Shown in pieces: positions 20,707 to 31,909 of a stretch of 64,000 nucleotides of DNA. The position numbers were made by a program, and so were the translations under genes. The notes beneath the pieces were generated by a model that did not search any database, was not told where the DNA came from, and was given only the letters and a program-made list of their open reading frames with translations. Source of the DNA: Blastobasis lacticolella (taxonomy: Eukaryota; Arthropoda; Insecta; Lepidoptera; Blastobasidae); NCBI GenBank assembly GCA_905147135.1, contig LR990052.1, positions 379,501 through 443,500 on the forward strand, read 5' to 3'. Each line of letters opens with the position of its first letter. Within the stretch, counting starts at the first letter, position 1.

Positions 20707-20853
20707 ATGTCAGCCTCAACCCGTGCAAGAGCCAGCAAGAAATACAAATCACGACTATCATCGGAAAGAGGTGACCATGGGCCACCAGTGGGTACCCCAA
20801 TGTCCAGCACTGAGCGAACGAGGCGATTTCGAGAGCGTCTCAAAGCCTCCAAG
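20707..20853 (+). CDS. Candidate short coding exon, basic N-terminus (TPMSSTERTRRFRERLK)
   Basis: From ATG at 20707 an open frame of 49 codons runs to AAG|GTACGC, a plausible 5' splice site. Unspliced, the frame ends two codons later at TAG. It starts MSASTRARASKKYKSR and contains TPMSSTERTRRFRERLK. A short Arg/Lys-rich segment of the form (S/T)..R.R.(F/Y)RERLK occurs at the N-terminus of various insect proteins of unknown function, including transposase-like ones. I do not recognise a specific gene and found no following exon. It lies just after a LINE end and ~700 bp before the LTR miniature. It could be a host first exon, a transposon's N-terminal exon or chance. Confidence 0.3.
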
Positions 20854-20862
20854 GTACGCTAG

Positions 20863-21560
20863 TAAAAGACGCCTACTCCGCGATCATAACTGCCTCTGTA
20901 GGTAGACATCACCGACCATAGGTAGACATTAAAACCAACATGTGTTCCGAGACAGTCCCACCCGATTTTTCTCGTTGATCAATTAAAATTAGCTATCCGA
21001 GCTCAATAAAATAATCTCCTACGCGATGCGTCTCATTCCAATTTTTTTTTTTAATTACAACCTTTATTAACTGCGTAGACTCCTCTCTGGGTGTGGGTGT
21101 TTGTATCTTAGCAATGCGCTTGGTTTGGCTTTTTCTTCCTAACTTTGTAAAGTTATTGATAATTGATAATGATTGAAAGAATTTATCATAGGTATTGTAA
21201 TATCTATGATAAATTCTTTACATTCAAAAGGACTGTACATGCAATCTTTTATAAACCCTGTTCACTACACTAAACTCTTATAGCGTTGTATTTACACTGG
21301 TTGTTATCTACAGATTTATTTTATTAGAATGTTTAGCACTTCGGCTTACTACAAGTTTATTTATTTAGGTGTTCAAAACAGATGTAATCCACAAATACTG
21401 TTAGTTAATGAACAAGATGTTGAACAAAATTATACTCCATATTATAATACCATTTTATACACTGTTGGTTGGTTTTGTATTAAGTTAAACTAAATATTTT
21501 AATTCCTAAGTTGTTGTCTACTTAAACTCATTGTGCATATTAGAGTTGCAATATTGTTCT
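20863..21560. other. AT-rich stretch with a strong hairpin
   Basis: Near 21176-21219, AAAGAATTTATCATAG pairs with CTATGATAAATTCTTT around a short loop. Nothing else recognised. Confidence 0.6.
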
Positions 21561-21566
21561 TATATG

Positions 21567-21849
21567 TGTAGCGACATCTATCGCTCCACTAGGGCAACTC
21601 AACGATACTCACATTACGAGTACACGAACACAAGGTTGGCAAGCATCCGCACATAGATGGCGCTAACAATCCTACATCGCGCTAGAGAAATGTGCCAACT
21701 TCCACGGCATATATACAACTTCCGACGATCAACTGTCGGACCCTTGGTCCCCTGGTCACAACACCCGGCCAGGTGGGTAATTACCCTTTTCTCCCTTCTC
21801 ACCATCTTCGCTTGCCAACATTGGCGGCTACCATTATCCGCACCGCCAA
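21567..21849 (+). repeat. 5' LTR
   Basis: Begins TGTAGCGACATCTATCGC and ends ...CCGCACCGCCAA. An internal 'catatatacaac' near 21705 could serve as a TATA element. Compared with the 3' LTR the main difference is at the last ~30 bp. Confidence 0.88.
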
Positions 21850-21851
21850 AG

Positions 21852-21869
21852 TGGTGACCCCGACGTGAT
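21852..21869 (+). promoter_or_regulatory. Primer-binding site, tRNA-Trp type
   Basis: TGGTGACCCCGACGTGAT is complementary to the 3' end of tRNA-Trp including CCA (…TCACGTCGGGGTCACCA as I recall it). It would prime minus-strand DNA synthesis. The position, two bases after the LTR, is standard. Confidence 0.8.
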
Positions 21870-22140
21870 CCTTACGTCTTCCCTACCTGACTCCCGCACA
21901 CAGCAGTCACAGCCTCGACCATAGTCGGCACAACGCGTGCTTCCTGGTCGTTCACCTGCGGCATCTCACTGTCCCCACCCAGTCTCGACTCACTGCAGAC
22001 TTGGGAACAGCATCGCTTCGGCACAGCTCACAGCGCAACCTCACGCCAGAGCTACGCCATTGCTCACCGCATCGCCAGACTGATTACGCTTCATACGTCA
22101 GCTTCAGCGTTTCTCGCTTCGGTATCGACCTCCAGTCTCC

Positions 22141-22150
22141 GGGGGGAGTA
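22141..22150 (+). promoter_or_regulatory. Polypurine tract
   Basis: GGGGGGAGTA directly before the 3' LTR (one C intervenes), the expected plus-strand primer position. Confidence 0.75.
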
Positions 22151-22151
22151 C

Positions 22152-22443
22152 TGTAGCGACATCTATCGCTCCACTAGGGCAACTCAACGATACTCACATT
22201 ACGAGTACACGAACACAAGGTTGGCAAGCATCCGCACATAGATGGCGCTAACAATCCTACATCGCGCTAGAGAAATGTGCCAACTTCCACGGCATATATA
22301 CAACTTCCGACGATCAACTGTCGGACCCTTGGTCCCCTGGTCACAACACCCGGCCAGGTGGGTAATTACCCTTTTCTCCCTTCTCACCATCTTCGCTTGC
22401 CAACATTGGCGGCTATCTTATCCCGCACCGCCCGCACCGCCAA
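22152..22443 (+). repeat. 3' LTR
   Basis: As the 5' LTR, but with a CCCGCACCG duplication near its end, making it 9 bp longer. Confidence 0.88.
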
Positions 22444-22448
22444 ATATG

Positions 22449-24626
22449 CAATATTACTTAAATGGATCTCACCGATTGTAACGTGTTTAATGAGGCGGCT
22501 CAATAAAACAAATATTTATTACTTATTTTCCTAATATACTCGTGCATTACTTCAAGTTCTAGTTACATGTCTATGTCATTTGTTACAGGAAGACGCCTGG
22601 AGACACAATCCAAATAGGAAATTAAGGTAAATGAGCGACAAATGCGTATAATTCAACGAGCACCGGGTATTCGCGAGACGCTCGCGCTCGCGGCGGCTCG
22701 GCTACGATCCCGCCGTAAATGGGCGCATTCATCCGGAAAACTAATCCTTAATGCACCTCGTGTTCTTGTACGATTAAGTTCAATTTTCTGTGACTACTTT
22801 CATCACTAGTGGCTCACCGTATAGGTATTTAGATGACTTGATAGTCAGAAGACTATAATTCCTATTTTTAAGCGCCGATACGGAAATCGCAGAATGACAG
22901 CGCGGCATGACAAATATTGTTTGTATTAAATTCACTGCCACACCTTAAAGGACTCCTTGTAGCAGTCTTTTAGCTGCACAATCGTTGTTCAAATACTTTA
23001 AAGGTATAGTTATTTTCGTAAAAGTGTAGAGAGGATGCGTTCTTTACGGCAATAACCTAATTTCAAATATATAGTTACGAATCTCCGTAGCAATTCATTT
23101 AAAGGTTTTAAATCATCACATTAGCAAAACGAAAGTGAAAATAAATTGAAAATTAAAACCACCATTATCACTCGCCCCTCTATCACAAATCTTGTTGAAT
23201 TAACTACAGTGAAAAGTGCCAGCGAAAATAAATTTAATCAAAACTGAAAGAAAGAATTCAATTAATTAGTGCACCCTAAACAAATAGACGATACCACTCA
23301 GCCGGATTAGTGCGGGGGTTGGCGTTACGTTAATTGAACGTTATGATCTCAAGTGCTGCTATGCTATGCAATTAGATCGAGTGCGGTGCCGGCTGTCAAC
23401 ATAGACGGCTGCGCGACTGCGAAGGCTGTGACATACCGACAGATATACCGAATGCCTCTCTATTAGTGCTATTGTCACCTACCTAGGTGATATTCTTTCT
23501 AAATGAGAGACGACGAGGATATGGCACGAGAGAGGAGAGCGTTGGCGGTTAGATTTGGGGGGTATGTAGTGATAAGGTACAACTGGTAAATATCGTGAAG
23601 CGACAGCTGTAAATAAATGACATTAATCTCACATGTAAACAAACAGGGATTGTGAAATATTCTACTATGCCAGACATCACACGGCTTGTCGGAAACAGAT
23701 TTCAAAATAAAGATAAACACAAAGTCAGCTCTTTAATCGTCGTTCGGGTTGAATTTGAATGGAATCGCTAATCGAGTACATTGAAGGTCCCATTGAAGAA
23801 AAAAATTTTTTATCGCCATCAGCCTGGATCTTTTTTTTTTCTTTTTTCTCAGTTACATTAAAAAATCAACGATACACAAAAATACATAAATTGCGTACCT
23901 CATCGAATGAATGAAACCAGTACAAAACGTTTGCGACGAAGTTATTCCGAATGCCGACCAGCCCAGATGAATCTGCCTTTTGGCCTCTTTCTCAAAATAA
24001 CCTCTACCTAACTGCAAGGATTGCACAGGTACGTCAATAGTTTCAAGGTGAAGGCCATTTGTGACTTCAGGTCCCGGAAACTTACAGTTTTTGAACATAT
24101 TTTTCAGTGATTATTTGTTTTAATGTTGTATGAGCTAACTCCTACATTCCCTACAAGGTATATGACGATATTTTCTAAATAAATCAAATTCATTTATGTC
24201 ATATTTTTACTGTAACAACTCATTTTGTGACACTCTAAAGGATGTTTTCTAGAAAACCATATCGGTAGGAGAAGGCATTGCCTGACTTACGTGACGAAAA
24301 TCAAAGATATAACAACTACGTTTACAAGATTAGAAATGAAACTCTCCCACTGTTCCTTATTTTAATTCAAGTCTTTTTACTTTGGCCATAATAATTTTCT
24401 AAATTCCTCGTAAAACGACGTTGTGTAAGAGAGGCTCTTAAGTATACCTTTGTACAAAATTGATCAAAGAACTCTTGTTTAAATAATTTTCTTTAAATTA
24501 TTCGGCAAGTTATTAAAAATGTCAAGACGTCTGCGCAATTTGATGTTTATTGATATCAAATATCTGTTTACAAAGTCACTTTGCTTCTCTGCGACTGACA
24601 TAGTAATCGAAATAATAATAAAAAAA
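22449..24626. other. Long stretch free of recognised repeats
   Basis: No gene seen. The part at about 22600-22790 is CpG-rich and contains ATCCGGAA and CTAATCC, which resemble ETS and K50-homeodomain sites. It could be conserved regulatory DNA in an intron, but this is a guess. Confidence 0.35.
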
Positions 24627-24964
24627 CATCTTGGCGTTAATGTCCCGGTTGTGCTTTTGCGCATGAGGGCCCGGGGTCCGACTTGACCATGATTCAGGAT
24701 TTGGCAAATTACAGTGGAGCGACTGCCATCTGACATCCATGACCCTGCTACCAGGGGAACCTGACCTAATTGAATCATGGTTACACATCCAGTCGCCTGA
24801 ATGTGCAGGTTTCATCACGATGTTTTTCCTCACCGTAAGAGCATCGTATTCAACTAATGTACATAATTCAGAAAACAGTCATTGGTACATGGCCGGAGCG
24901 GGATTCGAACCCGGGACCTCTGGCTTACCAGTCGTATACTCTAACCGCTCGGCCACCGACGCTC
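24627..24964 (-). mobile_element. tRNA-derived SINE, full-length copy
   Basis: Minus-strand head GAGCGTCGGTGGCCGAGCGG with B box GGTTCGAATCCC, body as in other copies, and T-rich end at 24613-24626. It faces another copy 255 bp away in the opposite orientation. Confidence 0.88.
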
Positions 24965-25218
24965 CATGGTAATATGTCTATCAAATAATCTAAGTCTAGA
25001 AGGTTGTTTATTGCTGCCGCTGTCAGATTTATTGACATATTGATCACTCAAACTAAGCGAATAAAATAAATACTGACGAAACCACTAGATAATATAGCCT
25101 ATAGTAATATTTTACATGAAGTTAATGAAATGTATTTATTTGTGGTACACAGGTAAGAATTGTTGTTGTAAAATACAATAGGATAAAGGTTCCGCTGCGA
25201 CATGACAGTATCGTAGTA
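24965..25218. other. Spacer between inverted SINEs
   Basis: AT-rich, nothing recognised. Confidence 0.5.
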
Positions 25219-25500
25219 GGGATTACCGCTTGCCGAGTAGTTAAGAGACTCGTAAGCTAGAGGTACCGGGTTCGAATCCCACTACGGCCATGACTCTTTA
25301 CTGAGTTATGTACATTAGTTAAATGCTTACCGATGCTCTTACGTTGAGGAAAAGCAGCGTGATGTAATCTGTACAATCAGTGTCAGACGGCAGTCTCTCC
25401 ACTGTAATTATCAGATCTGCCAAATCCTGGATCATGGTCAAAGCGGACCCCGGGCCCTCGTGAGCGAGAACACAACCGGCACATTAACGCCGACATGATT
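25219..25500 (+). mobile_element. tRNA-derived SINE, slightly truncated copy
   Basis: Weak A box region 'tgccgagtagttaag', B box GGTTCGAATCCC near 25270, body through 'aacgccgacatgatt' and a T run. Confidence 0.85.
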
Positions 25501-26195
25501 TTTTTTTTATAATCGTATAAAAATTTGTAATAGTTTGTATTTTCGTAAGTCTGGATGTTGGCGGTATACTCGAAAACCATTGAACCACGGTATAACATTT
25601 TTCACTTTACCGAGTGTCGAGTGGATACCGAGTGGTGCTTATGATACCGGAAAAATAATAGGATTCTGCAGGATAATGGAATGTTTCAAGAGGTCCGCAC
25701 TGCGCGCGGTTGAGAACCGCGAGGGAGAGTTTTAAAGAATATTTGAAGGAAAGAGCGTAGCGACATCAAAATAAATAAGAAAGACTAAAATGTAATTACA
25801 ACTCTAACAACAAAAGGGCTTCGCCCAAAACCGATTTAACAAGTACCTTCATCGTTTATGATTCAGGCGGCGTCTGCGAGTTTCAGACTCTTTTTTCGGC
25901 ACGAATGCGCCTTGAGAAATATGTCTTGGCTAATAAACTGACTGAGGGTCATAAAGCCAGTCTAGGTAATATGCTCTATGATAATGTATATACAATTACT
26001 GGTTTTCAACTAACTCTTGTTTTCTGTAACCACTGCAATAATACCCATTATGCCAGCTTAGTTTTTATAGAGATATCGTGTCGTGAAAACGACGGGCTTG
26101 AATCGTAGTTGTTATGGGCTTACCATTTTGTATCAGGTGGGCTGTCTCTTCATTAGTAACTGAGTTGTATAAAAAAATTTATCTACACTCATAGC
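25501..26195. other. Unassigned stretch
   Basis: Several short open frames; no family resemblance. Confidence 0.4.
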
Positions 26196-28899
26196 GTAAT
26201 GTTCCAATTTCATATTCGAAAACAGTCGTTTAAGGGTACACTTTTTTCACACCAGACTTTAAAATTTTAAAAAATTACTTTTCGATGCAGCATTTCCCAT
26301 ACTATTTTCATTACAGCTGTATCGTAAAATAACTTTTTAATCATTATGCAACACTTATATTTTTTAATATTTTGTCGGGCGCCGGGACACGGCGAAATGT
26401 AGGCTGAATACCTAATTGTCTTTGACAAATTCAAATTTTCCTGTATATATTCTGTGTAATTATTTTCCCGCTAAACAGAATATTTATTCTAATTGTTGTA
26501 ATTTGTGTTTGTCAATGTTTTTTCTTGTTTGAAGCAATTAAATAGATAAATGTGAAAGTAATTAAGTGAATTTTCCGCCGCTTGATATCCTCGACGCGTA
26601 GATACAACAGTACTGACTCGCAGCTTACTTCCAGCAAAGTTGAGAAAATTATAGGTACGATATTTTAACATAAAAATATGAGTGTAGATAAAGTAGTGTA
26701 TGCAACTGCATATAATTAGGTATTAAAACATGAGTGTCAAACTATTATCATACTCGGCTACGCCTCGTATGATAAACAGACACTCATGTTTTAATACCCC
26801 CTTTTATATGACAGTTGCATAAACTACTATAATCGTTTCACTTAACTTTGACTTATACTGAGGTTATACTGACTTATTTCGTAGGAGCTGGAAAAAGGAA
26901 AACAGTAAAACGCATTTATTGAATTAGGTCTATGTTCATCAAAATGTAACGGTCCCCCGCGGTTTTCGGCTCGTTTTGAGTTGATAACGCACTTTGGGTC
27001 GTTGACGCTTGCTATAATCCACGCTTATCCCGTGGGATCATGTTACGTTTCAGGAGATAATAATTTAGCTGGTTTCGTTTTAGCCTTCCAATGAATAAAA
27101 CATTTTTCGAAACCAGTCCTGTAGTTTTGGAGCTTTAAATTATTTGGTGCATAATCAAATTTAGTGCTGCACTATCAAATCGATTTGGCACATGCAAATG
27201 GGCCATCTAATTCGGGCCTGCTTTAGATTGGAACTCGTGGATGGGAAGGTGAATACAAATCCGATTCGAACCGGTTATCGGTTTGCTCTGAACAAGTCCT
27301 TAATCCGCATGTTGTGTGCATTGGGCGACTGCAGCCCATAACCGACCAAGCGCGGTGTAGACGTGATTTGCTTTCTAATACCAAGATTCACCTCCCCCCC
27401 TCACCCCCCTATCGTCGGCCTCTCCTAATGGAATCCCAGTAAATTCCACAATTGTTAAATATTGGATTTTTTCTCCACAAAAGAAAGTTAATGGGGTCCC
27501 GTAAATACGGCGTTATTGCTTCCACCGCTTGTCAGGCCTTGGAGGAATTCCTTTTACAAATTTGGCATTTTGTGTAAGAACATTCAACAAAACAGGTACG
27601 GTTTTGTCAGTTTGTAAGGAACTTAGTTACGACATTGTTTATTAAACCGTAGTATCTCCCGCTGAGTTTCCGACAGCCCCAAAACAGGGCGATCAAAACA
27701 ATAGAAGAGTAATTTCCAAAAGCACAAACATTCCTTAACGTTTCGTCAGAGAAAAGTCTACAAATAAGCAACCGCCCTGAAAGGAAGGTTTTACCTTTCA
27801 TCTTTCATTCCAGGTTCTTTTAATTGGGACCATTACGTATATCAGGGAGTAAACTCACGAATCGTGAAACCAAGACAACGTTCACTGATTGCGGGGAACT
27901 TAACACCCGTTGCTGTGAGCGCCGGGGCGTTTCTCAATAGTATTGCGATCGGATTGTGTGCGATACGTGACGGTATTGGAGTCACAGGCGAATCGTGTGA
28001 GTATCCGACTGCGCTTTGATGTTGGATAAGCGACGAAGTCGTCTCCCGTGGCGACCGTGTCGGCTGGATTAAGGAACTAGTGCTCTTGCAGCAATCAATA
28101 TCTGTCAAACTGTGTGTTACTGCTGTCAAGTGGCGACCTCAAAATGTTCAAGACTTTTTTGCCAGATAGCTGTTGCCCGTGGGCTCGTGGCAACAAGCAG
28201 CGGTATTTTGATAAGCTACAAGTAAGAGGTTTAGCAGAGTAGAAAGTAGCACCATACCCTTCCACTTACATGGTGTCATTCAAAGAGATTGGAAAGTTAG
28301 CTACCTTCATGACAGTTGCATAATAGTAGTTTATGCAACTGTCATATAATATGGGGTATTATGATAATAGTTTGACACGAGTGTTTTAATACCTAATTAT
28401 ATGCAGTTGCATACACTACTTTATCTACACTCATATTTTAATGTTAAAATATCGTACCTATAATTTTCTCAACTTTGCTGGAAGTTAGTTGCGAGTCAGT
28501 TCTTTTGTATGTTCGTTGAGGATATCAAGCGGCGGGAAATTCACTTTACTACTTTCACATTTATCGATTTATTTAGTTAAAATAAGTAAAAACATTTACA
28601 AACACAAATTACTACAATTAGAACAAATATTCTGTTTAGCGGGAAAATAATTTCACAGAAATATAAACAGCAAAATTTTAATTTTTAATTTTTTCGCCTT
28701 GTCCCGGCGCCCGACAAAAAATTTAAAAATGAAAGTGTTGCATAATGATTAAAAAGTTATTTTTCGATACAGCTGCATGAAAATAGTATGGGAAATGCTG
28801 TATCGAAAAGTAATTTTATAAAATTTTATGGACTGGCGTGAAAAAAGTTTACCCTTAAACGACTGTTTTCGAATATGTAATTGGAACATTACGCTATTA
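26196..28899. mobile_element. 2.7-kb inverted-repeat (foldback-like) structure
   Basis: Arms at about 26196-26833 and 28313-28899 are imperfect inverted copies. The outer ends are TAGCGTAATGTTCCAATT and ...GGAACATTACGCTA; the inner match is 'tatatgacagttgcataaac'. A TA lies at both outer junctions, which would fit a TA target. The left arm holds an extra hairpin at about 26730-26805 ('cggctacgcctcg' tip). The ~1.5-kb centre is not repetitive and has no transposase. Either a non-autonomous long-TIR element or two inverted copies with captured DNA. Confidence 0.65.
26834..28312. other. Unique-looking interior of the inverted-repeat structure
   Basis: No transposase or recognised gene. Contains CpG-rich patches ('ggtcccccgcggttttcggc' near 26951). 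A 95-codon minus-strand frame at 27842-28129 resembles nothing I know. Confidence 0.4.
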
Positions 28900-28968
28900 T
28901 CACACATTTTAAATGTATGCTCCAGATTTCCTACCGCGTACCGTTGTTTACGAGTAGCCCGATATATT

Positions 28969-29158
28969 ACAAATTGCTTTACAATTTCTGTTTGAAGTAA
29001 ATTAAATTGCCGTAGGCCAAGTTTCTACTTAAAGCAGCAGCATGTAGAACAAATATATATTACAAATTGCCTTACAATTTCTTTTTGAAGTAAATTAAAA
29101 ACAAAGACTACAATGCCTTAAGCCAAGTTTCTACTTAAAACAGCAGCATGTAGAACAG
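28969..29158. repeat. Tandem duplication, ~90-100-bp unit
   Basis: 'atattacaaattgctttac ... aaagcagcagcatgtagaac' is followed by 'atattacaaattgccttac ... aaacagcagcatgtagaac'. The second copy has ~15 extra bases. Confidence 0.85.
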
Positions 29159-30374
29159 TTTGAATATCTTGCTTTTGTTTTCGAACAAAAACACAGCAAC
29201 CTCACTTCAAAGACGCTGTTAAAATTTATGAAACTATTTTGTTTCGTATGCTTTCTTTTTAGTTCTTGCCGAGTGAAGGGGGCGGTGGCTTCGAACAAGA
29301 CAATAATGGGGCGGAGGCACGCGGCGTCCGCAACGTAAACAAGAATAACTTCCAAATTTAACCGAGCGTGCTTTAAAGCCTGCGGAATCTATTTTTCTTT
29401 ATTTTTTTACTTTTCTCTTTTGCACTTTTGTCTAAGTTTGAAAAGCGATGCCGTTCCTTATCGAATAACTGGGGATTGGTATTTTATTCGCGTGTTCTCG
29501 TTTCTTTGTCGTCCATTTTTAGCAGAGTTGTACAGGTGATAGTGCCACCGGCTACGAGCCCCGTATTTTTCCGTGTATACGGTGGTGTACACGGAAAAAT
29601 TTGTTGTTGGGATTTTTTAAAAACGCCGTTTTTATCGTACTATCCGTAATCCGGACTTGCGATCAAATATGCTTTGAACTAAATATGAGCTTTGAACTAA
29701 TTTCGAGACGTTGCCAGTCGTTTTATGCTTTGAACGAATTTTCAGTCAGTTTCTAACGGAACTAATTTTTAACAGAATGATTATAATAAATGGATCAATA
29801 ATGTAGAAGAAGAATCACCTAACAAGCAAAAGTGAAGTTGTGGCCGCTATACCGAGGCAGTGCCATGTGAGATTGGGGCTATAATTCCGCTCCTCTCCGC
29901 TAGTCGACTCACTGCCAACTTTACCACTTCTAATATAACTTTCGTATGAGTCCCCACATTGCGCTGGCTCAGTCCAGTGTTTTTATTCCGTAACTGGGAA
30001 TGTATGCAACAGTTTTCTTTTATTTTCTTTTGGGCGACCCGCGGTCGAGCATATTTTGTTTGGTTGTGACACACTGCGCAGGCGGCGGCTGAATACATTA
30101 TGAAAATCTTTCGGCGGCTGTGCGCGTCCTGGCGCTCGATTTATTCGCAGGACTTCAATGTAGATAAATCATATCCTGTGGCGACGGATGGCACTGCCGG
30201 CGACGTATTGCACGGCATAATCCGCTCCTCAATTCATGCCAGTTGGAACTCGATAACCAATTATAAGTTGGTCGCATATGTACCAACAGCCGTATGATTT
30301 GATGTTTGTACTTGTAATGCATTTCAAAATTGTGGAAATATCGCAGATTTATTTAAAAATTTATTAAATAATAC
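29159..30374. other. Unassigned, with one strong hairpin
   Basis: At 29565-29600, ATTTTTCCGTGTATAC pairs with GTGTACACGGAAAAAT (one mismatch) around 4 bases. Open frames of 65-83 codons are not recognised. Confidence 0.5.
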
Positions 30375-30500
30375 ATACATATAGTCAGAAATTTTTCCCG
30401 TAGGGGTAGGCAGAAATCACATTGTTCACAATCACAATCTCTCACTTCTTCATTCATCAACCTTTTCATATACGCTCGCCGAACGGTTTAAGCTACTCTT
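30375..30500 (-). repeat. Lepidopteran repeat fragment (ATACATATAGTCA..CCCG.AGGGGTAGGCAGA)
   Basis: 'acatacatatagtca' followed by 'cccgtaggggtaggcagaaa' is a common lepidopteran interspersed phrase, probably a LINE 3' end read in reverse. Orientation is inferred from the A-rich left side. Confidence 0.5.
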
Positions 30501-31225
30501 ATTCTGACCTTAAAAATATCTTCGATTTGATCGTGGTCAAAGTCGACGCAGAGGTTTAGGCCTAAAAGGTAACAGAAATAGAGCTTCTTTTTTTAAATAT
30601 TAAAGTGATTTTACTACGAAAACAATTATCAAAGGTGAGCCAATGTCATGAATATCTCGTGAAGCATAAATTCAAATTCTTAGTACATTTCGCAGCGCTC
30701 CAGTTAATACCTGATCTAATCAGAGAGAGACGTCGGGGTAAATACTTCAACTGTAATATCTTCGGCTATTTCGGCCCATTTAATTTGGAATCGTTTAATT
30801 AAGTTAATGCTTAAATCGTCTCGGTGCACGGAGGACGTTAATCTCGGCACTAGCTAAAAGATTTTGTTCATTAAGATGTCCCGCCCCGCGCCCCGCAGCC
30901 CGCGGGTCCCCCGCACCCCTTCCAAGTATCAATAAAATACCTCACGCTGTAACCCACCCAGCAGGAAAACAGTGGTTATAGGGTTTTCCCATCAGCTTGG
31001 ATGCATCGCGAGTAGTTTAACTGGGAGTCTGTTTCATCGTTTTTGCCATATTGTAAAACTTATTCTTCATATTTTTATCCTTCGAATTCTCCCATAAGTT
31101 CATCATTCACTACTATTATCACTTTCGCTCTTCAACAGTTAGATTAAGATTTAAATTGAAAGCTAGTTATCAAGATGTTTCCGCCCATAGAAGTCTAAAT
31201 AGCCTATTTCATCTAAATCGAATAG
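30501..31225. other. Unassigned stretch
   Basis: A GC-rich patch near 30880-30925. No gene recognised. Confidence 0.45.
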
Positions 31226-31227
31226 AT

Positions 31228-31617
31228 GGATTGATCGATATACAATACAAACGCAATTCTACCTATTCGCGATTCTACACAATATGGATTCCGCACAACT
31301 GACATTCAACACATTATTTATTCCACACAGTCTTCAATTATACACAAACGCGTTTCTTCCTGTTCGCGATTCTACACAATATTAATTCCACACAACTGCA
31401 GAAATTCATCAGATTCGCTATTCCACATATTCGTTACATTTCTTAAATCAGAATCATCAAATCAAATCAGAATCATCGCGAACAGGAAGAATCGCGTTTG
31501 TGTATAATTGAAGACTGTGTGGAATAAATAATGTGTTGAATGTCAGTTGTGCGGAATCCATATTGTGTAGAATCGCGAATCGGTAGAATTGCGTTTGTGT
31601 TGTACATCGATCAATCC
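31228..31617. mobile_element. Palindromic MITE, 143-bp arms
   Basis: Left arm 31228-31370 and right arm 31475-31617 are near-perfect inverted copies. Outer end GGATTGATCGAT; within are 'gcgattctacacaatatgg' and 'tattccacacagtcttcaa'. The ~104-bp centre holds a partial extra repeat ('gcgattctacacaatatta'). No coding capacity. Transcripts would fold into a long hairpin. Confidence 0.88.
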
Positions 31618-31798
31618 GAATAGATTCTGTCTTTCCGGTGTCCGACGGCAGTGTAATTGTGTTTTTTATTTCACTTCTTTAGTAAGTTGCAGTGCGGTTA
31701 TCCAGGCGAGTAACAAGCGTCGCGCGTCTCTGTGAAGAGCTCGTAAAAACCAAACGAAGACAACTTTACGACCCAGTCTGACCAGAACTAAAAATAAT

Positions 31799-31906
31799 AT
31801 GGACCAGAAGCCGCGGAAACGCTTCAAACTTCGCCAGCGTTGGTCATCCGACGCATACCTAATTACTGAAACGTATTGTGCCGGGACTACGAAAGAGGAC
31901 GTTGTG
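31799..31906 (+). CDS. Candidate first coding exon (MDQKPRKRF...)
   Basis: ATG at 31799 in a good context (AATAATATGG) opens 36 codons, MDQKPRKRFKLRQRW through TTKEDVV, ending GTG|GTAAAT, a plausible 5' splice site in phase 0. Upstream at 31680, 'tttatttcacttctttag' is a good polypyrimidine-AG acceptor, so an exon of about 31681-31906 with a 5' UTR is possible. The N-terminus is strongly basic. Reading through the donor, the frame stops after 16 more codons. I do not recognise the protein and no second exon was found. It is more gene-like in codon content than its surroundings, but it is short and could be chance. Confidence 0.3.
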
Positions 31907-31909
31907 GTA

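Larger units (their letters stand above)
21562..22448 (+). mobile_element. LTR retrotransposon in miniature (TRIM-like)
   Basis: Two near-identical direct LTRs (283 and 292 bp) flank only ~302 bp of internal DNA. The whole is bracketed by the 5-bp duplication ATATG (21562-21566 and 22444-22448). The internal region starts two bases after the 5' LTR with a primer-binding site and ends with a polypurine tract at the 3' LTR. It has no gag, protease, reverse transcriptase or integrase, so it depended on a related autonomous element. LTR similarity implies a recent insertion. The autonomous parent cannot be named from this copy. Confidence 0.88.

Noticed and set aside
21614..22534. Paired open frames on both strands of the LTRs
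   Set aside because: Identical in both LTRs and antisense to each other; they are by-products of LTR sequence.
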